From positions 1 to 52,825 of the forward strand of contig NZ_VCLA01000011.1 of the NCBI RefSeq assembly GCF_009600885.1: a stretch of 52,825 nucleotides of DNA. The letters run 5' to 3'. Shown piece by piece: positions 43,646 through 51,636 of this stretch (within the stretch, counting starts at the first letter, position 1; every line of letters starts with the position of its first letter). The notes beneath the pieces are model-generated. The model did not search any database and was not told the DNA's origin. It saw only the letters and a list, made by a program, of their open reading frames with translations. This DNA comes from Streptomyces jumonjinensis (GTDB taxonomy: Bacteria > Actinomycetota > Actinomycetes > Streptomycetales > Streptomycetaceae). Both the position numbers and the translations under genes were made by a program.

Positions 43646-44731
43646 TCACTGGCGCAGCGACCAGCCCCGCTGCCGCAGCGCGGCCGACAGCACGGTGGCC
43701 GCCGCGGGCTCCACCATCAGCTGGACGAGACCCGCCTGCTGGCCGGTGGCGTGCTCGATCCGGACATCCTCGACATTGACCCCCGCACGGGTCGCGTCGG
43801 CGAAGATCCGCGCCAGCTCGCCCGGCTGGTCGCTGATGAGCACGGCGACGATCTCGTACGCGGCCGGGGCCGCACCGTGCTTGCCGGGGACCCGGGCCCG
43901 GCCCGCGTTGCCTCGGCGGAGCATGTCCTCGACGCCCTCGGCCCCGGCCCGCCGCTCGGACTCCTCCGGGGACTGGAGCGAGCGCAGCGAGCGCACGGTC
44001 TCCTCCAGGTCGGCCGCGACCCCGGCGAGCACATCGGCGACCGGGCCGGGGTTGGCGGAGAGGATCTCCACCCACATCCGGGGGTCGGAGGCCGCGATCC
44101 GGGTGACGTCGCGGATGCCCTGGCCGCAGAGGCGTACGGCGGTCTCGTCGGCCTCCCGCAGCCGCGCGGCGACCATGGAGGAGACCAGCTGCGGGGTGTG
44201 CGAGACCAGGGCCACGGCCCGGTCGTGGGCCTCGGCGTCCATGACCACGGGCACGGCCCGGCAGAGCGCGACCAGTTCGAGGGCGAGGTTGAGCACCTCG
44301 GTGTCGGTCTCGGGGGTGGGGGTGAGGACCCAGGGCCGCCCCTCGAAGAGATCGGCCGTCCCGGCCAGCGGGCCGGAGCGCTCCTTGCCCGCCATGGGGT
44401 GGGTGCCGATGTAGGCCGACAGATCGAGGGAGAGCTCGCGCAGCTCGCGCCGGGGGCCGCCCTTGACGCTGGCGACGTCGAGATAGCCCCGGGCGAGCCC
44501 GCGGCGCATGGCGTCGGCGAGCGTGGCGGCGGTGTGCGCCGGGGGCACGGCGACGATCACCAGGTCGACGGGGCCCTCGGGCGGATCGTCGGTGCCCGCC
44601 CCGAGCGCGGCGGCGGTACGGGCGCGCTCCGGGTCGTGGTCGGCCAGATGGACCGTGACCCCCCGGCCCGCGAGGGCGAGGGCCGCCGAGGTGCCGATCA
44701 GACCGGTCCCGATGACGAGCGCGGTTCTCAC
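43646..44731 (-). CDS. tyrA: Prephenate dehydrogenase
   Basis: A 361-residue NAD(P)-dependent enzyme converting prephenate to 4-hydroxyphenylpyruvate for tyrosine synthesis. It starts with the dinucleotide fold IGTGLIGTSAALALAGRGVTVHLADHD. The catalytic His is in IGTHPMAGKERSGP, and the helical domain has LVSHTPQLVSSMVAARL. The C-terminal 75 residues form an ACT domain (EIVAVLISDQPGELARIFADATRAGVNVEDVRIEH), the usual allosteric tyrosine-binding module. It overlaps the aroH stop by GTGA, coupling it to chorismate mutase so that chorismate flows directly to prephenate. Confidence 0.95.
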   Translation of the reverse strand: MRTALVIGTGLIGTSAALALAGRGVTVHLADHDPERARTAAALGAGTDDPPEGPVDLVIVAVPPAHTAATLADAMRRGLARGYLDVASVKGGPRRELRELSLDLSAYIGTHPMAGKERSGPLAGTADLFEGRPWVLTPTPETDTEVLNLALELVALCRAVPVVMDAEAHDRAVALVSHTPQLVSSMVAARLREADETAVRLCGQGIRDVTRIAASDPRMWVEILSANPGPVADVLAGVAADLEETVRSLRSLQSPEESERRAGAEGVEDMLRRGNAGRARVPGKHGAAPAAYEIVAVLISDQPGELARIFADATRAGVNVEDVRIEHATGQQAGLVQLMVEPAAATVLSAALRQRGWSLRQ

Positions 44732-45090
44732 TGGGCGATGTCCTTGCGCAGCGCGGCGGCGGCGCCGAGGTACACATGAGTGATCTCGGACCGGTCGAGG
44801 GGGGACTCGATATGGGCGAGTATCCGGACGACCCGGGGCAGCGCGCCCGCGACATCGATCTCCTGGGCGCAGATCAGCGGCACGTCGACGATGCCGAGCC
44901 CGCGGGCCGCGGCGGCCGGGAAAGCGCTGTGCAGATCGGGCGTGGCGGTGAACCAGACGCTGATCAGATCGTCGGCGGCCAGGGAGTTCCGCTCCAGAAT
45001 GGCGGTGAGCAGCTCGCCGACCCGCTCGTCCATGTGTCCGGCGTCGTCCCGCTCCAGCTGGACGGCTCCGCGGACCGCTCGTACCGCCAC
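44728..45090 (-). CDS. aroH: Chorismate mutase, AroH class
   Basis: A 120-residue trimeric AroH-type mutase turning chorismate into prephenate. Typical parts: MAVRAVRGAVQLERDDAGHMDERVGELL at the N terminus (Arg for substrate binding), LISVWFTATPDLHSAFPA, and near the end PRVVRILAHIES with HVYLGAAAALR, which carries the second active-site Arg and Tyr. GTG 45090 has GAGGAG 7 bases upstream. It is the first gene of the block and its promoter must lie in the 153-base gap shared with the divergent nucleotidyltransferase gene. Confidence 0.93.
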   Translation of the reverse strand: MAVRAVRGAVQLERDDAGHMDERVGELLTAILERNSLAADDLISVWFTATPDLHSAFPAAAARGLGIVDVPLICAQEIDVAGALPRVVRILAHIESPLDRSEITHVYLGAAAALRKDIAQ

Positions 45091-45231
45091 GTCGTACTCC
45101 TCGTCTGGGCGTTTCTCCTACAGGGTGCTGCGATCAGCCTAGTCAGTGGCGCGAACCCGGCGCGCGGCCGACCGCGGGCCGGGACGGGGCCGGGAGGCAG
45201 GCTCCAGGGCCTGTCTGCTGGATCAAGGCTC

Positions 45232-45237
45232 TAGCCT
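45232..45237 (+). promoter_or_regulatory. Leaderless -10 box for the plus-strand nucleotidyltransferase
   Basis: TAGCCT fits TANNNT and lies 6 bases before ATG 45244, which lacks a Shine-Dalgarno sequence. It overlaps a small dyad AGGCT-CT-AGCCT (45226-45237). No convincing -35 is seen. Confidence 0.45.
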
Positions 45238-45243
45238 GGGCGG

Positions 45244-45987
45244 ATGTCCCCCGACGAGCTGATACGCGACCACACCGTCTACTCGTGTGTGATGGGGTCG
45301 CGGGCCTTCGGGCTCGCCACCGATGAGAGCGACACCGACCGCCGCGGGGTGTTCCTCGCCCCCACCCCGCTGTTCTGGCGCTTCGGGAAGCCCCCGACGC
45401 ATCTGGACGGACCGGCGGACGAGCAGTTCTCCTGGGAGCTGGAGCGGTTCTGCGACCTGGCGCTGCGGGCGAATCCCAGCGTCCTGGAGTGTCTGCACTC
45501 CCCGCTGGTGGAGCGGGTCGACGCCACCGGCCGTGAGCTGCTCTCCCTGCGGGGCGCGTTCGTCTCCCAGGAGGTCCACCGGACCTTCGTCCGGTACGCG
45601 ATGGGGCAGCGGCGGAAGCTGGAGGCCACCGTCCGGGAGCGGGGCACGCCGCGCTGGAAGCACGCCATGCATCTGCTGCGGCTGCTGCTCACCTGCCGGG
45701 ATCTGCTGCGTACGGGGGAACTGGTCCTCGACGTGGGCGAGGAGCGCGCCCGGCTGCTCGCGGTGAAGCGGGGCGAGGCGTCCTGGCGGGAGGTCGAGTC
45801 CTGGATGGCCCGGCTGGGGGCGGAGACGGACCGGGCGGCGGCCCGTACCCCGCTCCCGGCGGAGCCGGACCGCGCCCGGGTGGAGGACTTCCTCGTCCGT
45901 GTCCGCCGTGCCTCAGCTCTCCAGCCGTACCCGTACGGCGAAGTCCGCGAGCGCGGCACGGGCGGTGGGCGCGGCGGGCAGGGGTGA
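45244..45987 (+). CDS. RlaP-like (polymerase-beta-fold) nucleotidyltransferase
   Basis: A 247-residue minimal nucleotidyltransferase. The signature GSRAFGLATDESDTDRRGVF holds the GS helix and the two metal-binding Asp residues. A helical domain follows with LECLHSPLVERV and RWKHAMHLLRLLLTCRDLLRTGEL. These features fit the RlaP/PF10127 group predicted to act in RNA repair together with RNA ligases. It is paralogous to the gene it overlaps by 75 bases tail to tail (45913-45987). It appears leaderless. The C-terminal 20 residues, lying in the overlap, are Gly/Arg-rich and may not be conserved. The substrate is unknown. Confidence 0.82.
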   Translation: MSPDELIRDHTVYSCVMGSRAFGLATDESDTDRRGVFLAPTPLFWRFGKPPTHLDGPADEQFSWELERFCDLALRANPSVLECLHSPLVERVDATGRELLSLRGAFVSQEVHRTFVRYAMGQRRKLEATVRERGTPRWKHAMHLLRLLLTCRDLLRTGELVLDVGEERARLLAVKRGEASWREVESWMARLGAETDRAAARTPLPAEPDRARVEDFLVRVRRASALQPYPYGEVRERGTGGGRGGQG

Positions 45988-46680
45988 GTCCAGCCGGGCC
46001 CGGTCCAGCTCGGCGTGGAGCGCCTCGATGTCGGCGAGCACCCGCTCCTGGTCGACGTCTTCGGCCGCCGCGTGCTCCGCGTACGCCTTGGCCGCGATCA
46101 GCTCGGGCAGATAGCCCGGCGCGTCCACCTCGGTGAGCAGCGCCGGGAGATTCGCCTGGAGTTCGGCGCTGCGCATGAGGTGGATGCCGGTGAGCAGGGC
46201 GCGGAAGGTGTAGAGCAGCGGCTTGAGTTCGCCGGTCCGCTCGAACAGCCGCTGCTGGGTGCCGGCGAACCCCCGGTAGTGGTGCGCGTGGTGGGTGGTG
46301 AGGACGCCGGGCGCGAGGGCGGCGAGCTCGGTGTGCGCCTCGGTGGTGTGGACGACGAGCGGGGAGAGCAGCTGCTCCAGCACATAGCCGTTGCGGCGCA
46401 GCATGAGCCGGATGAACTTGCGCAGATCGTGGGTGACCAGGTCCAGTTCGACGCCTTCCCGCTCCCATATCCGGGAGTGGGTCTCCTCGGGTTCGTCCAG
46501 TCCGATCAGCTCCGCCACCGGCAGCAGATGGCTGCCGCGCAGATCCACGTCCGAGTCGCGGGAGGGGAATCCATACAGATGCGCTCCGGAGACGGTGGCG
46601 AAGAGCAGGCGATCGCCGGTCCCGGCGATGGCGGCGGCGAGGTCGAGGGCGGGAAGTCCGGTGGCCGGGGATTGAGTCAT
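45913..46680 (-). CDS. RlaP-like nucleotidyltransferase, second paralogue
   Basis: A 255-residue nucleotidyltransferase with VSGAHLYGFPSRDSDVDLRGSHLLP (active-site GS helix and DxD), ELDLVTHDLRKFIRLMLRRNGYVLEQLLSPLVV and a helical end including LKPLLYTFRALLTGIHLMRS. The layout corresponds position by position to the convergent gene. It lies 60 bases after the ADP-ribosylglycohydrolase on the same strand and is probably the last gene of the pnuC-nadR-nrtR operon. That would link an RNA- or protein-modifying nucleotidyltransferase to NAD/ADP-ribose metabolism. No ribosome-binding site is evident before ATG 46680. Confidence 0.84.
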   Translation of the reverse strand: MTQSPATGLPALDLAAAIAGTGDRLLFATVSGAHLYGFPSRDSDVDLRGSHLLPVAELIGLDEPEETHSRIWEREGVELDLVTHDLRKFIRLMLRRNGYVLEQLLSPLVVHTTEAHTELAALAPGVLTTHHAHHYRGFAGTQQRLFERTGELKPLLYTFRALLTGIHLMRSAELQANLPALLTEVDAPGYLPELIAAKAYAEHAAAEDVDQERVLADIEALHAELDRARLDSPLPAAPTARAALADFAVRVRLES

Positions 46681-46740
46681 GGAGCAATAATCACAGGTCA
46701 GGCTTGTTGCGAAGGGGGTCGGCCGGTCCCCCGTGGTGGG

Positions 46741-47775
46741 TCAGGAGTCCCAGAGCGCGCCGAGTACGACCAGATCGCCGCGGTACTCGATCCGTTCCGC
46801 CCATTCCTGGGGCCAGGCTCCCGCGCCCAGGTGCGCGCCCGCGAAGGCCCCGGTGAGGGCGGCGATGGAGTCCGAGTCGCCGCGGGTGCAGGCGGCCCGC
46901 CGCAGGGCGGTGACGGGCTCCTCGGGGAAGAGCAGGAAGCACTGGAGCGCGGTGGCGAGCGCTTCCTCGGCGATCCAGCCGTCGCCGGTGGTCAGACAGG
47001 GGTCGGTCTCGGGCGACGGGGTGCGCACCGCCGTCACCAGCCGGTCCAGGGCCGCCAGGCACTCGTCCCAGCCCCGGGCGATGAACGCCTGGGGGGTCGG
47101 GTCGTCGCAGCGGGTCCACAGATCGCCGAGCCAGCGCTCGTGGTAGCGGGTGCGGCTCTCGTAGGCGTAGGAGCGCAGCCGTCCCACCAGTCCGGTCGGC
47201 TCGGCGCCGCACGCGAGCAGGAAGACGGCGCGGGCCGTCAGATCGCTCGCGGCCAGCGCGGTGGGGTGGCCGTGGGTGAGCGCGGACTGGAGCTGGGCCG
47301 CCCCGGCCCGCTGCTCGGTGCTCAGCCCGGGGGCGAGCCCCATGGGCGCGACCCGCATATTGGCCCCGCAGCCCTTGGAGTCGATCCGGCTGGCCTCCGC
47401 CCAGGGCAGCCGTTCGTCGTCGAGCAGCATGCAGGCGGTCATACAGGTGCGGCCCGGTGCGCGGTTGTTGTCCGGGGAGTGGTACCAGGCGGTGAACTCC
47501 TCGCGCAGCGGCCGGAGCAGCCGGGAGGCGGTGAGCAGTCCCCGGTCCATGGCGGTGCGGACGGCGCGGGCGACCGCGAGGGTCATCTGGGTGTCGTCGG
47601 TGACATGGGCGGGGGTGGGCAGGCGCATCTCCCGCCAGGGGCCGCACTTGGCGAGGATCTGCGGTACGTCGTTGAACTCGGTGGGGAAGCCGAGCGCGTC
47701 GCCGAGGGCGAGCCCGGTCAGCGAGCCGGTGGCGGCCTGCTTGGTGACGGTCCTCGGGGTGCTGAGCGCGGTCAT
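46741..47775 (-). CDS. ADP-ribosylglycohydrolase family protein
   Basis: A 344-residue DraG/ARH-fold hydrolase that removes ADP-ribose from proteins, nucleic acids or small molecules using two magnesium ions. The metal ligands are seen in VTDDTQMTLAVA (about residues 58-69) and in the C-terminal GDSDSIAALTGAFAGAHLG. GSLTGLALGDALGFPTEF is the N-terminal family signature. It overlaps nrtR by ATGA, so it belongs to the NAD operon. It may recycle ADP-ribose released by NAD-consuming enzymes or regulate an ADP-ribosylated partner. The modified target is not known. Confidence 0.92.
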   Translation of the reverse strand: MTALSTPRTVTKQAATGSLTGLALGDALGFPTEFNDVPQILAKCGPWREMRLPTPAHVTDDTQMTLAVARAVRTAMDRGLLTASRLLRPLREEFTAWYHSPDNNRAPGRTCMTACMLLDDERLPWAEASRIDSKGCGANMRVAPMGLAPGLSTEQRAGAAQLQSALTHGHPTALAASDLTARAVFLLACGAEPTGLVGRLRSYAYESRTRYHERWLGDLWTRCDDPTPQAFIARGWDECLAALDRLVTAVRTPSPETDPCLTTGDGWIAEEALATALQCFLLFPEEPVTALRRAACTRGDSDSIAALTGAFAGAHLGAGAWPQEWAERIEYRGDLVVLGALWDS

Positions 47776-48503
47776 GGCTGCCGTCCTTCCGGTCGCAGGA
47801 GCGGCGGATGCAGCGTGGCCGCCGCACCCGCCCGGTAGAGGGCGGCGGGCTTCCCCCGGCCGCCGGTGCGGCGCGGCGGGCCCTCGACGGCTTCGACGAA
47901 GCCGGGTGTGGCGAGGACCTTCCGCCGGAAGTTGGGGCGGTCGAGTTCGACGCCCCAGACCGTCTCGTACACCTGCTGGAGCTCGCCGAGGGTGAACTCG
48001 GCCGGGCAGAAGCCGGTGGCCAGACAGGTGTACTCAAGCTTGCTGCTGACGCGGTCGTGGGCGTCGGCGAGGATGCGGTCGTGGTCGAAGGCGAGCGGTG
48101 CGGCGGCCTCGCGCGGCGTCCAGCGGGCGAGGGCCGCGTCCCCGCCGCCGCGTGGTTCGGGCAGATCGGGCAGGAGCGCGGTGTAGGCGACGGAGACGAC
48201 CCGCATCCTCGGGTCGCGGTCCGGTTCGCTGTAGGTCCGCAGCTGTTCGAGGTGGAGCCCCTGGACGGTCCGGTGGGAGAGCCCGGTCTCCTCGGACAGC
48301 TCCCGGCGGGCGGCGAGCCCGGCGGACTCCTCGGGCCGGACGAAGCCGCCGGGCAGCGCCCAGCCGCCCCGGTAGGGCTCCTCGCCGCGCTGGACGAGCA
48401 GGACGTGCAGCCGTGACGCGCGGACGGTGAAGATCGCGAGGTCGACGGTGACCGCGAAGGGCGGGAAGGCCCTCGGGTCGTACTCCTGGGTCGTGGGCCG
48501 CAT
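47772..48503 (-). CDS. nrtR: NrtR-type Nudix/winged-helix regulator of NAD metabolism
   Basis: A 243-residue regulator with an N-terminal Nudix-like domain (FAVTVDLAIFTVRASRLHVLLVQRGEEPYRGGWALPGGFVRPEE then LAARRELSEETGL) and a C-terminal winged helix (FTLGELQQVYETVWGVELDRPNFRRKVL). NrtR proteins repress NAD biosynthesis and salvage genes and release DNA when ADP-ribose binds the Nudix domain. The Nudix box reads RREL-SEETG and seems largely intact, so weak hydrolase activity is possible. It overlaps nadR by one base (TGATG). The likely operator is upstream of pnuC, so it is probably autoregulatory. Confidence 0.9.
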   Translation of the reverse strand: MRPTTQEYDPRAFPPFAVTVDLAIFTVRASRLHVLLVQRGEEPYRGGWALPGGFVRPEESAGLAARRELSEETGLSHRTVQGLHLEQLRTYSEPDRDPRMRVVSVAYTALLPDLPEPRGGGDAALARWTPREAAAPLAFDHDRILADAHDRVSSKLEYTCLATGFCPAEFTLGELQQVYETVWGVELDRPNFRRKVLATPGFVEAVEGPPRRTGGRGKPAALYRAGAAATLHPPLLRPEGRQP

Positions 48504-49699
48504 CAGGGGCGCTCCCCGAGCTCCGGGGAGCCGACGGGACCCGGGGAGCCGACGGGATCCGGCGGGCCGGGGCGGTCCGGACAGCCGGGCCGGTCGGGCC
48601 TGACCGGGAGGCCGGGCCGGGCCGAGAGGTCCGGCAGCGGGTCGGCGAGGCGCGGGCCCTCGGCGAGCAGCCGGTCCACGGCGGCGACCGCGTCGGCCAG
48701 CCGGCGCTCCCGCGGCCCGGACACCCGCACGGTCCGCCGTCCGGTCCGGGCGAGTTCGGCCGCGAAGCGGCCGGTCATCCAGGGCCGCAGCTCCTCCTGG
48801 TCGCGCAGTCCGTCGTCCTCGAAGGGGACGCCGCGGTCGTCGGTGAGCAGCCAGAGGCTCTGCCGCCCCCGGGCGGCGATCCGCCGGACCTCCTCGCTCG
48901 GGAATCCCAGATACCGCTCGTGCCAGACGGTGGTGGCGAACGCGTCGGTGTCGCAGAACAGGACCGGCGAGCCCGCGCGGGCCGCGGCCTCCTCCCGTTC
49001 GGCCTGGACCCGGGCGATCAGCGGGAACTCGTCCGACGCGAAGGCGACGTCGCTCCACCGGGCCTCGGTCCGCTCGGCGCGGAGCCGGGCCAGTTTCCGT
49101 TCGCTGAACTCCCTCCCGTACTCCGGAACCCAGCGGGTCCGGGCCCAGACGCCGCCGCGCCGCCGGTAGTGGTCGGCGAGGTCCCGCGCCAGCGTCGTGG
49201 TGCCGGTGGACTCCGCGCCGAGGACGACCACCCGGCGGGTGAGCGCGGCGCGTACGGGCGGGCGGAGGAAGTCCCAGCAGGCGGCGGGGGACTCGCGGAC
49301 GGCGGTCCCTGACACGGGGAAGCGGGTGCGCTCCGGGTCGACGCACACGGACTCCGCGCCGAAGCGGCGGCCCAGCTCCGCGCCGTAGGGCTCCGAGGTG
49401 AAGACGGCGTCGACGGGTTCGGGGACGGCGGCGCGGAAGACGGCCATATGCGCGTCCCAGACCGCCGGGTCGTCGACGTTGACCGGGATGTCGTCCACCG
49501 CGCCCACGACCCGTACGCCCGGGTGCTCCTCGCGCATCCACGCGACCCGGTCGGCGAGGGGAAGGGACTCCACGGAGGCGGCGCACACCAGGACGGTCAG
49601 CGTCTCGCAGCGGTCGGCCGCGGTGGCCACCAGATGGTGGTGTCCGGCGTGCGGCGGATAGAACTTCCCGAGGACGAGCCCGTGCCCGTAGCGCCTCAT
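48503..49699 (-). CDS. nadR: NadR: NMN adenylyltransferase / ribosylnicotinamide kinase
   Basis: A 398-residue bifunctional enzyme without the Xre-type DNA-binding domain found in enteric NadR. The N-terminal NMN adenylyltransferase has GKFYPPHAGHHHLV (HxGH) and VSGTAVRESP (ISSTxxR-like). The C-terminal nucleoside-kinase domain starts VVVLGAESTGTTTLARDL; its Walker A has Thr where Lys normally stands. DTDAFATTVWHERYLG is the acceptor site. The last 50 residues are a Pro/Asp/Gly repeat tail (DRPG, GSPGPVGSP). It converts nicotinamide riboside imported by PnuC into NMN and NAD. It overlaps pnuC by ATGA. Confidence 0.9.
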   Translation of the reverse strand: MRRYGHGLVLGKFYPPHAGHHHLVATAADRCETLTVLVCAASVESLPLADRVAWMREEHPGVRVVGAVDDIPVNVDDPAVWDAHMAVFRAAVPEPVDAVFTSEPYGAELGRRFGAESVCVDPERTRFPVSGTAVRESPAACWDFLRPPVRAALTRRVVVLGAESTGTTTLARDLADHYRRRGGVWARTRWVPEYGREFSERKLARLRAERTEARWSDVAFASDEFPLIARVQAEREEAAARAGSPVLFCDTDAFATTVWHERYLGFPSEEVRRIAARGRQSLWLLTDDRGVPFEDDGLRDQEELRPWMTGRFAAELARTGRRTVRVSGPRERRLADAVAAVDRLLAEGPRLADPLPDLSARPGLPVRPDRPGCPDRPGPPDPVGSPGPVGSPELGERP

Positions 49700-50355
49700 A
49701 CGGCCGCCTCCGCCGTCGCGTGCACGGGCGCCGCCGGGCCCAGGTCGCGGGACCAGTTGCGCAGTCCGAGCACGCAGAGCGTCAGAAAGCCGGCGTAGAG
49801 CAGCGAGGTGAGATAGAGCCCCTTGTGCGCGTAGAGCGGGATGTAGATCACATCGGCGGCGATCCACAGCCACCACGACTCCAGGCGTTTACGGCACTGT
49901 CCGTACGTCGCCGTCAGCGACAGGGCGGTGGTGAGCGCGTCCCAGAAGGGGACGGTGGAATCGGTGGCGCGGGCGAGCAGCAGGGTGATCGCCGCGGTCC
50001 CCACCGCCCCCGCCACGGCCAGCCCGGTCCACTCGGTGCGCGAGGTGCGCAGCACCGGTGGACCGGCGGAGCCTGGGCCACCCCCGTGGGTCCAGGTCCA
50101 CCAGCCGTAGGCGGCGAGGGCGATGAAGACGATCTGGAGGCCGGCGTCGGCGTACAGGCCCGCCTGGGCGAAGAGCACGATGAAGAGGAGGTTGTTGGCG
50201 ATGCCGATGGGCCAGTTGGCGATGTGCTGACGGGCGACGAGCCAGACGCAGAGCGCGCCGCTGCCGAATCCGAGGACCTCGGTCCAGCTCACCGGGGTGT
50301 CGAGCACGGTGAACAGCGGCTGCTGAAGACTGCCCAGTACGTCCGCGAGACTCAC
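49696..50355 (-). CDS. pnuC: PnuC nicotinamide riboside transporter
   Basis: A 219-residue membrane protein with about seven helices. The pattern WPIGIANNLLFIVLFAQAGLYADAGLQIVFIALAAYGWWTW and the later KRLESWWLWIAADVIYIPLYAHKGLYLTSLLYAGFL are typical of PnuC facilitators, with Trp and Asn residues lining the substrate site. Uptake is driven by intracellular phosphorylation by NadR, the next gene. GTG 50355 has AGGAGG 6 bases upstream. It is first in the operon, immediately behind the candidate NrtR operator. No NAD riboswitch is seen in the short leader. Confidence 0.93.
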   Translation of the reverse strand: MSLADVLGSLQQPLFTVLDTPVSWTEVLGFGSGALCVWLVARQHIANWPIGIANNLLFIVLFAQAGLYADAGLQIVFIALAAYGWWTWTHGGGPGSAGPPVLRTSRTEWTGLAVAGAVGTAAITLLLARATDSTVPFWDALTTALSLTATYGQCRKRLESWWLWIAADVIYIPLYAHKGLYLTSLLYAGFLTLCVLGLRNWSRDLGPAAPVHATAEAAV

Positions 50356-50371
50356 GCCCGCCTCCTTCTTA

Positions 50372-50412
50372 ATAGTCACTCTGACTATAAATAGATCCAG
50401 GCGTCCGCACAA
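50372..50412 (-). promoter_or_regulatory. pnuC operon promoter with overlapping NrtR-operator candidate
   Basis: On the minus strand TTGTGC (50412-50407) and TATAGT (50389-50384) are 17 bases apart. The perfect dyad ATAGTCA-N3-TGACTAT (50372-50388) overlaps the -10 and the start region. It lies 16 bases before the GTG and just upstream of the ribosome-binding site. An AT-rich palindrome in such GC-rich DNA ahead of an NrtR-encoding operon fits NrtR autorepression. Confidence 0.72.
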
Positions 50413-50440
50413 GACGCGCGGGACAGGCGGACAGCGGAAC

Positions 50441-50482
50441 ATGAGGAAGCCCGCGACCGGTGACGGTCGCGGGCTTCCTCAT
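50441..50482 (-). terminator. 19-bp perfect hairpin after rluB
   Basis: The arms at 50441-50459 and 50464-50482 pair without mismatch around a GTGA tetraloop, 38 bases downstream of the rluB stop. It separates rluB transcription from the pnuC promoter immediately beyond. Confidence 0.9.
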
Positions 50483-50520
50483 GCCATGCCCGGTACGGGC
50501 CTCACGGGGTCTTACGGGTC

Positions 50521-51636
50521 TTACAGACCGACTTCCTTCATCAGCATGCCGACCTCGGTGTTGGTCAGCCGGCGCAGCCAGCCGGACTTCTGGTCGCCGA
50601 GCCCGATGGGCCCGAAGGAGGTGCGGACCAGCTTGTCCACCGGGAATCCGGCCTCGGACAGCATCCGGCGCACGATGTGCTTGCGGCCCTCGTGGAGCGT
50701 GACCTCGACCAGATAGTTCTTGCCGGTGTTCTCGACCACCCGGAAGTGGTCGGCGCGGGCGTACCCGTCCTCCAGCGGGATGCCGTCCTTGAGCCGCTTG
50801 CCCAGCTCACGCGGCAGGGGCCCCTGGATGGCGGCGAGGTAGGTCTTCTTCACCCCGTACTTGGGGTGGGTCAGCCGGTGGGCCAGCTCACCGTGGTTGG
50901 TGAGCAGGATGATGCCCTCGGTCTCGGTGTCGAGCCGGCCGACGTGGAAGAGCCGGGTCTCCCGGTTGGTGACATAGTCGCCGAGGCACTGGCGGCCGTC
51001 CGGGTCCTCCATGGTGGAGACGACGCCCGCGGGCTTGTTCAGCGCGAAGAACAGATGCGACTGGGTGGCGACGGTGAGACCGTCGACCTTGATCTCGTCC
51101 TTGTCGGGGTCGACCCGGACGCCCTGCTCGATCACGATCTGGCCGTTGAGCTCGACCCGCCCGGCCTCGATCAGCTCCTCACAGGCGCGACGGGAGCCCA
51201 TGCCGGCCCTGGCGAGCACCTTCTGAAGCCGCTCGCCCTCTTGGTCGCCGGCGGTCTTGGGGGTCTTGACCTGCGGCTTGTCCGCGTAACGCTCGCGGTT
51301 GCGCTCCTCGGTACGGGCGTCGTACTCACGGGAGCGGGCCGGCGCGGTACGCCGTCCCGAGTCGCGCTGCGGGGACTGCCTGGGGCCGCCCTTCGCACCG
51401 CCGCGCGCCGCCGCGCCACGGCCCTTCGCCGGGCCGCCCCTGGAGCCCTCGGAGGAGCCGCCCACGTCGTAGCGGCGCTCCTCGGGACGGGGCTTGCCGG
51501 TGCGCTTCTGCTTGTCGTCGCGGTCGCCCCCAGCCTTCGGCCGGGAGGCGCCCCCACCGGCGCCCCGGAAGTTCCCGCGACCGCCGCTCTTGCCGCCGCC
51601 GCTGTTCCCGCTGCTGTTCCTGCCGCTGCTTCGCAT
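50521..51636 (-). CDS. rluB: 23S rRNA pseudouridine synthase, RluB/RsuA family
   Basis: A 371-residue pseudouridine synthase. The first 130 residues are a Gly/Arg/Ser-rich, disordered basic extension typical of actinobacterial copies. An S4 RNA-binding domain follows (RLQKVLARAGMGSRRACEELIEAGRVELNG), then the catalytic domain with GRLDTETEGIILLTNHGEL, where Asp is the nucleophile. EGRKHIVRRML and VDKLVRTSFGPIGL complete the RsuA-type active site. It modifies uridine in 23S rRNA (position 2605 in E. coli RluB). It overlaps the scpB stop by one base (TGATG). A TTG codon just upstream is not needed. Confidence 0.94.
   Translation of the reverse strand: MRSSGRNSSGNSGGGKSGGRGNFRGAGGGASRPKAGGDRDDKQKRTGKPRPEERRYDVGGSSEGSRGGPAKGRGAAARGGAKGGPRQSPQRDSGRRTAPARSREYDARTEERNRERYADKPQVKTPKTAGDQEGERLQKVLARAGMGSRRACEELIEAGRVELNGQIVIEQGVRVDPDKDEIKVDGLTVATQSHLFFALNKPAGVVSTMEDPDGRQCLGDYVTNRETRLFHVGRLDTETEGIILLTNHGELAHRLTHPKYGVKKTYLAAIQGPLPRELGKRLKDGIPLEDGYARADHFRVVENTGKNYLVEVTLHEGRKHIVRRMLSEAGFPVDKLVRTSFGPIGLGDQKSGWLRRLTNTEVGMLMKEVGL

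Noticed and set aside
50356..50440. NAD-type riboswitch before pnuC
   Set aside because: The leader is too short after the placed promoter, and the region is better explained by a repressor operator.
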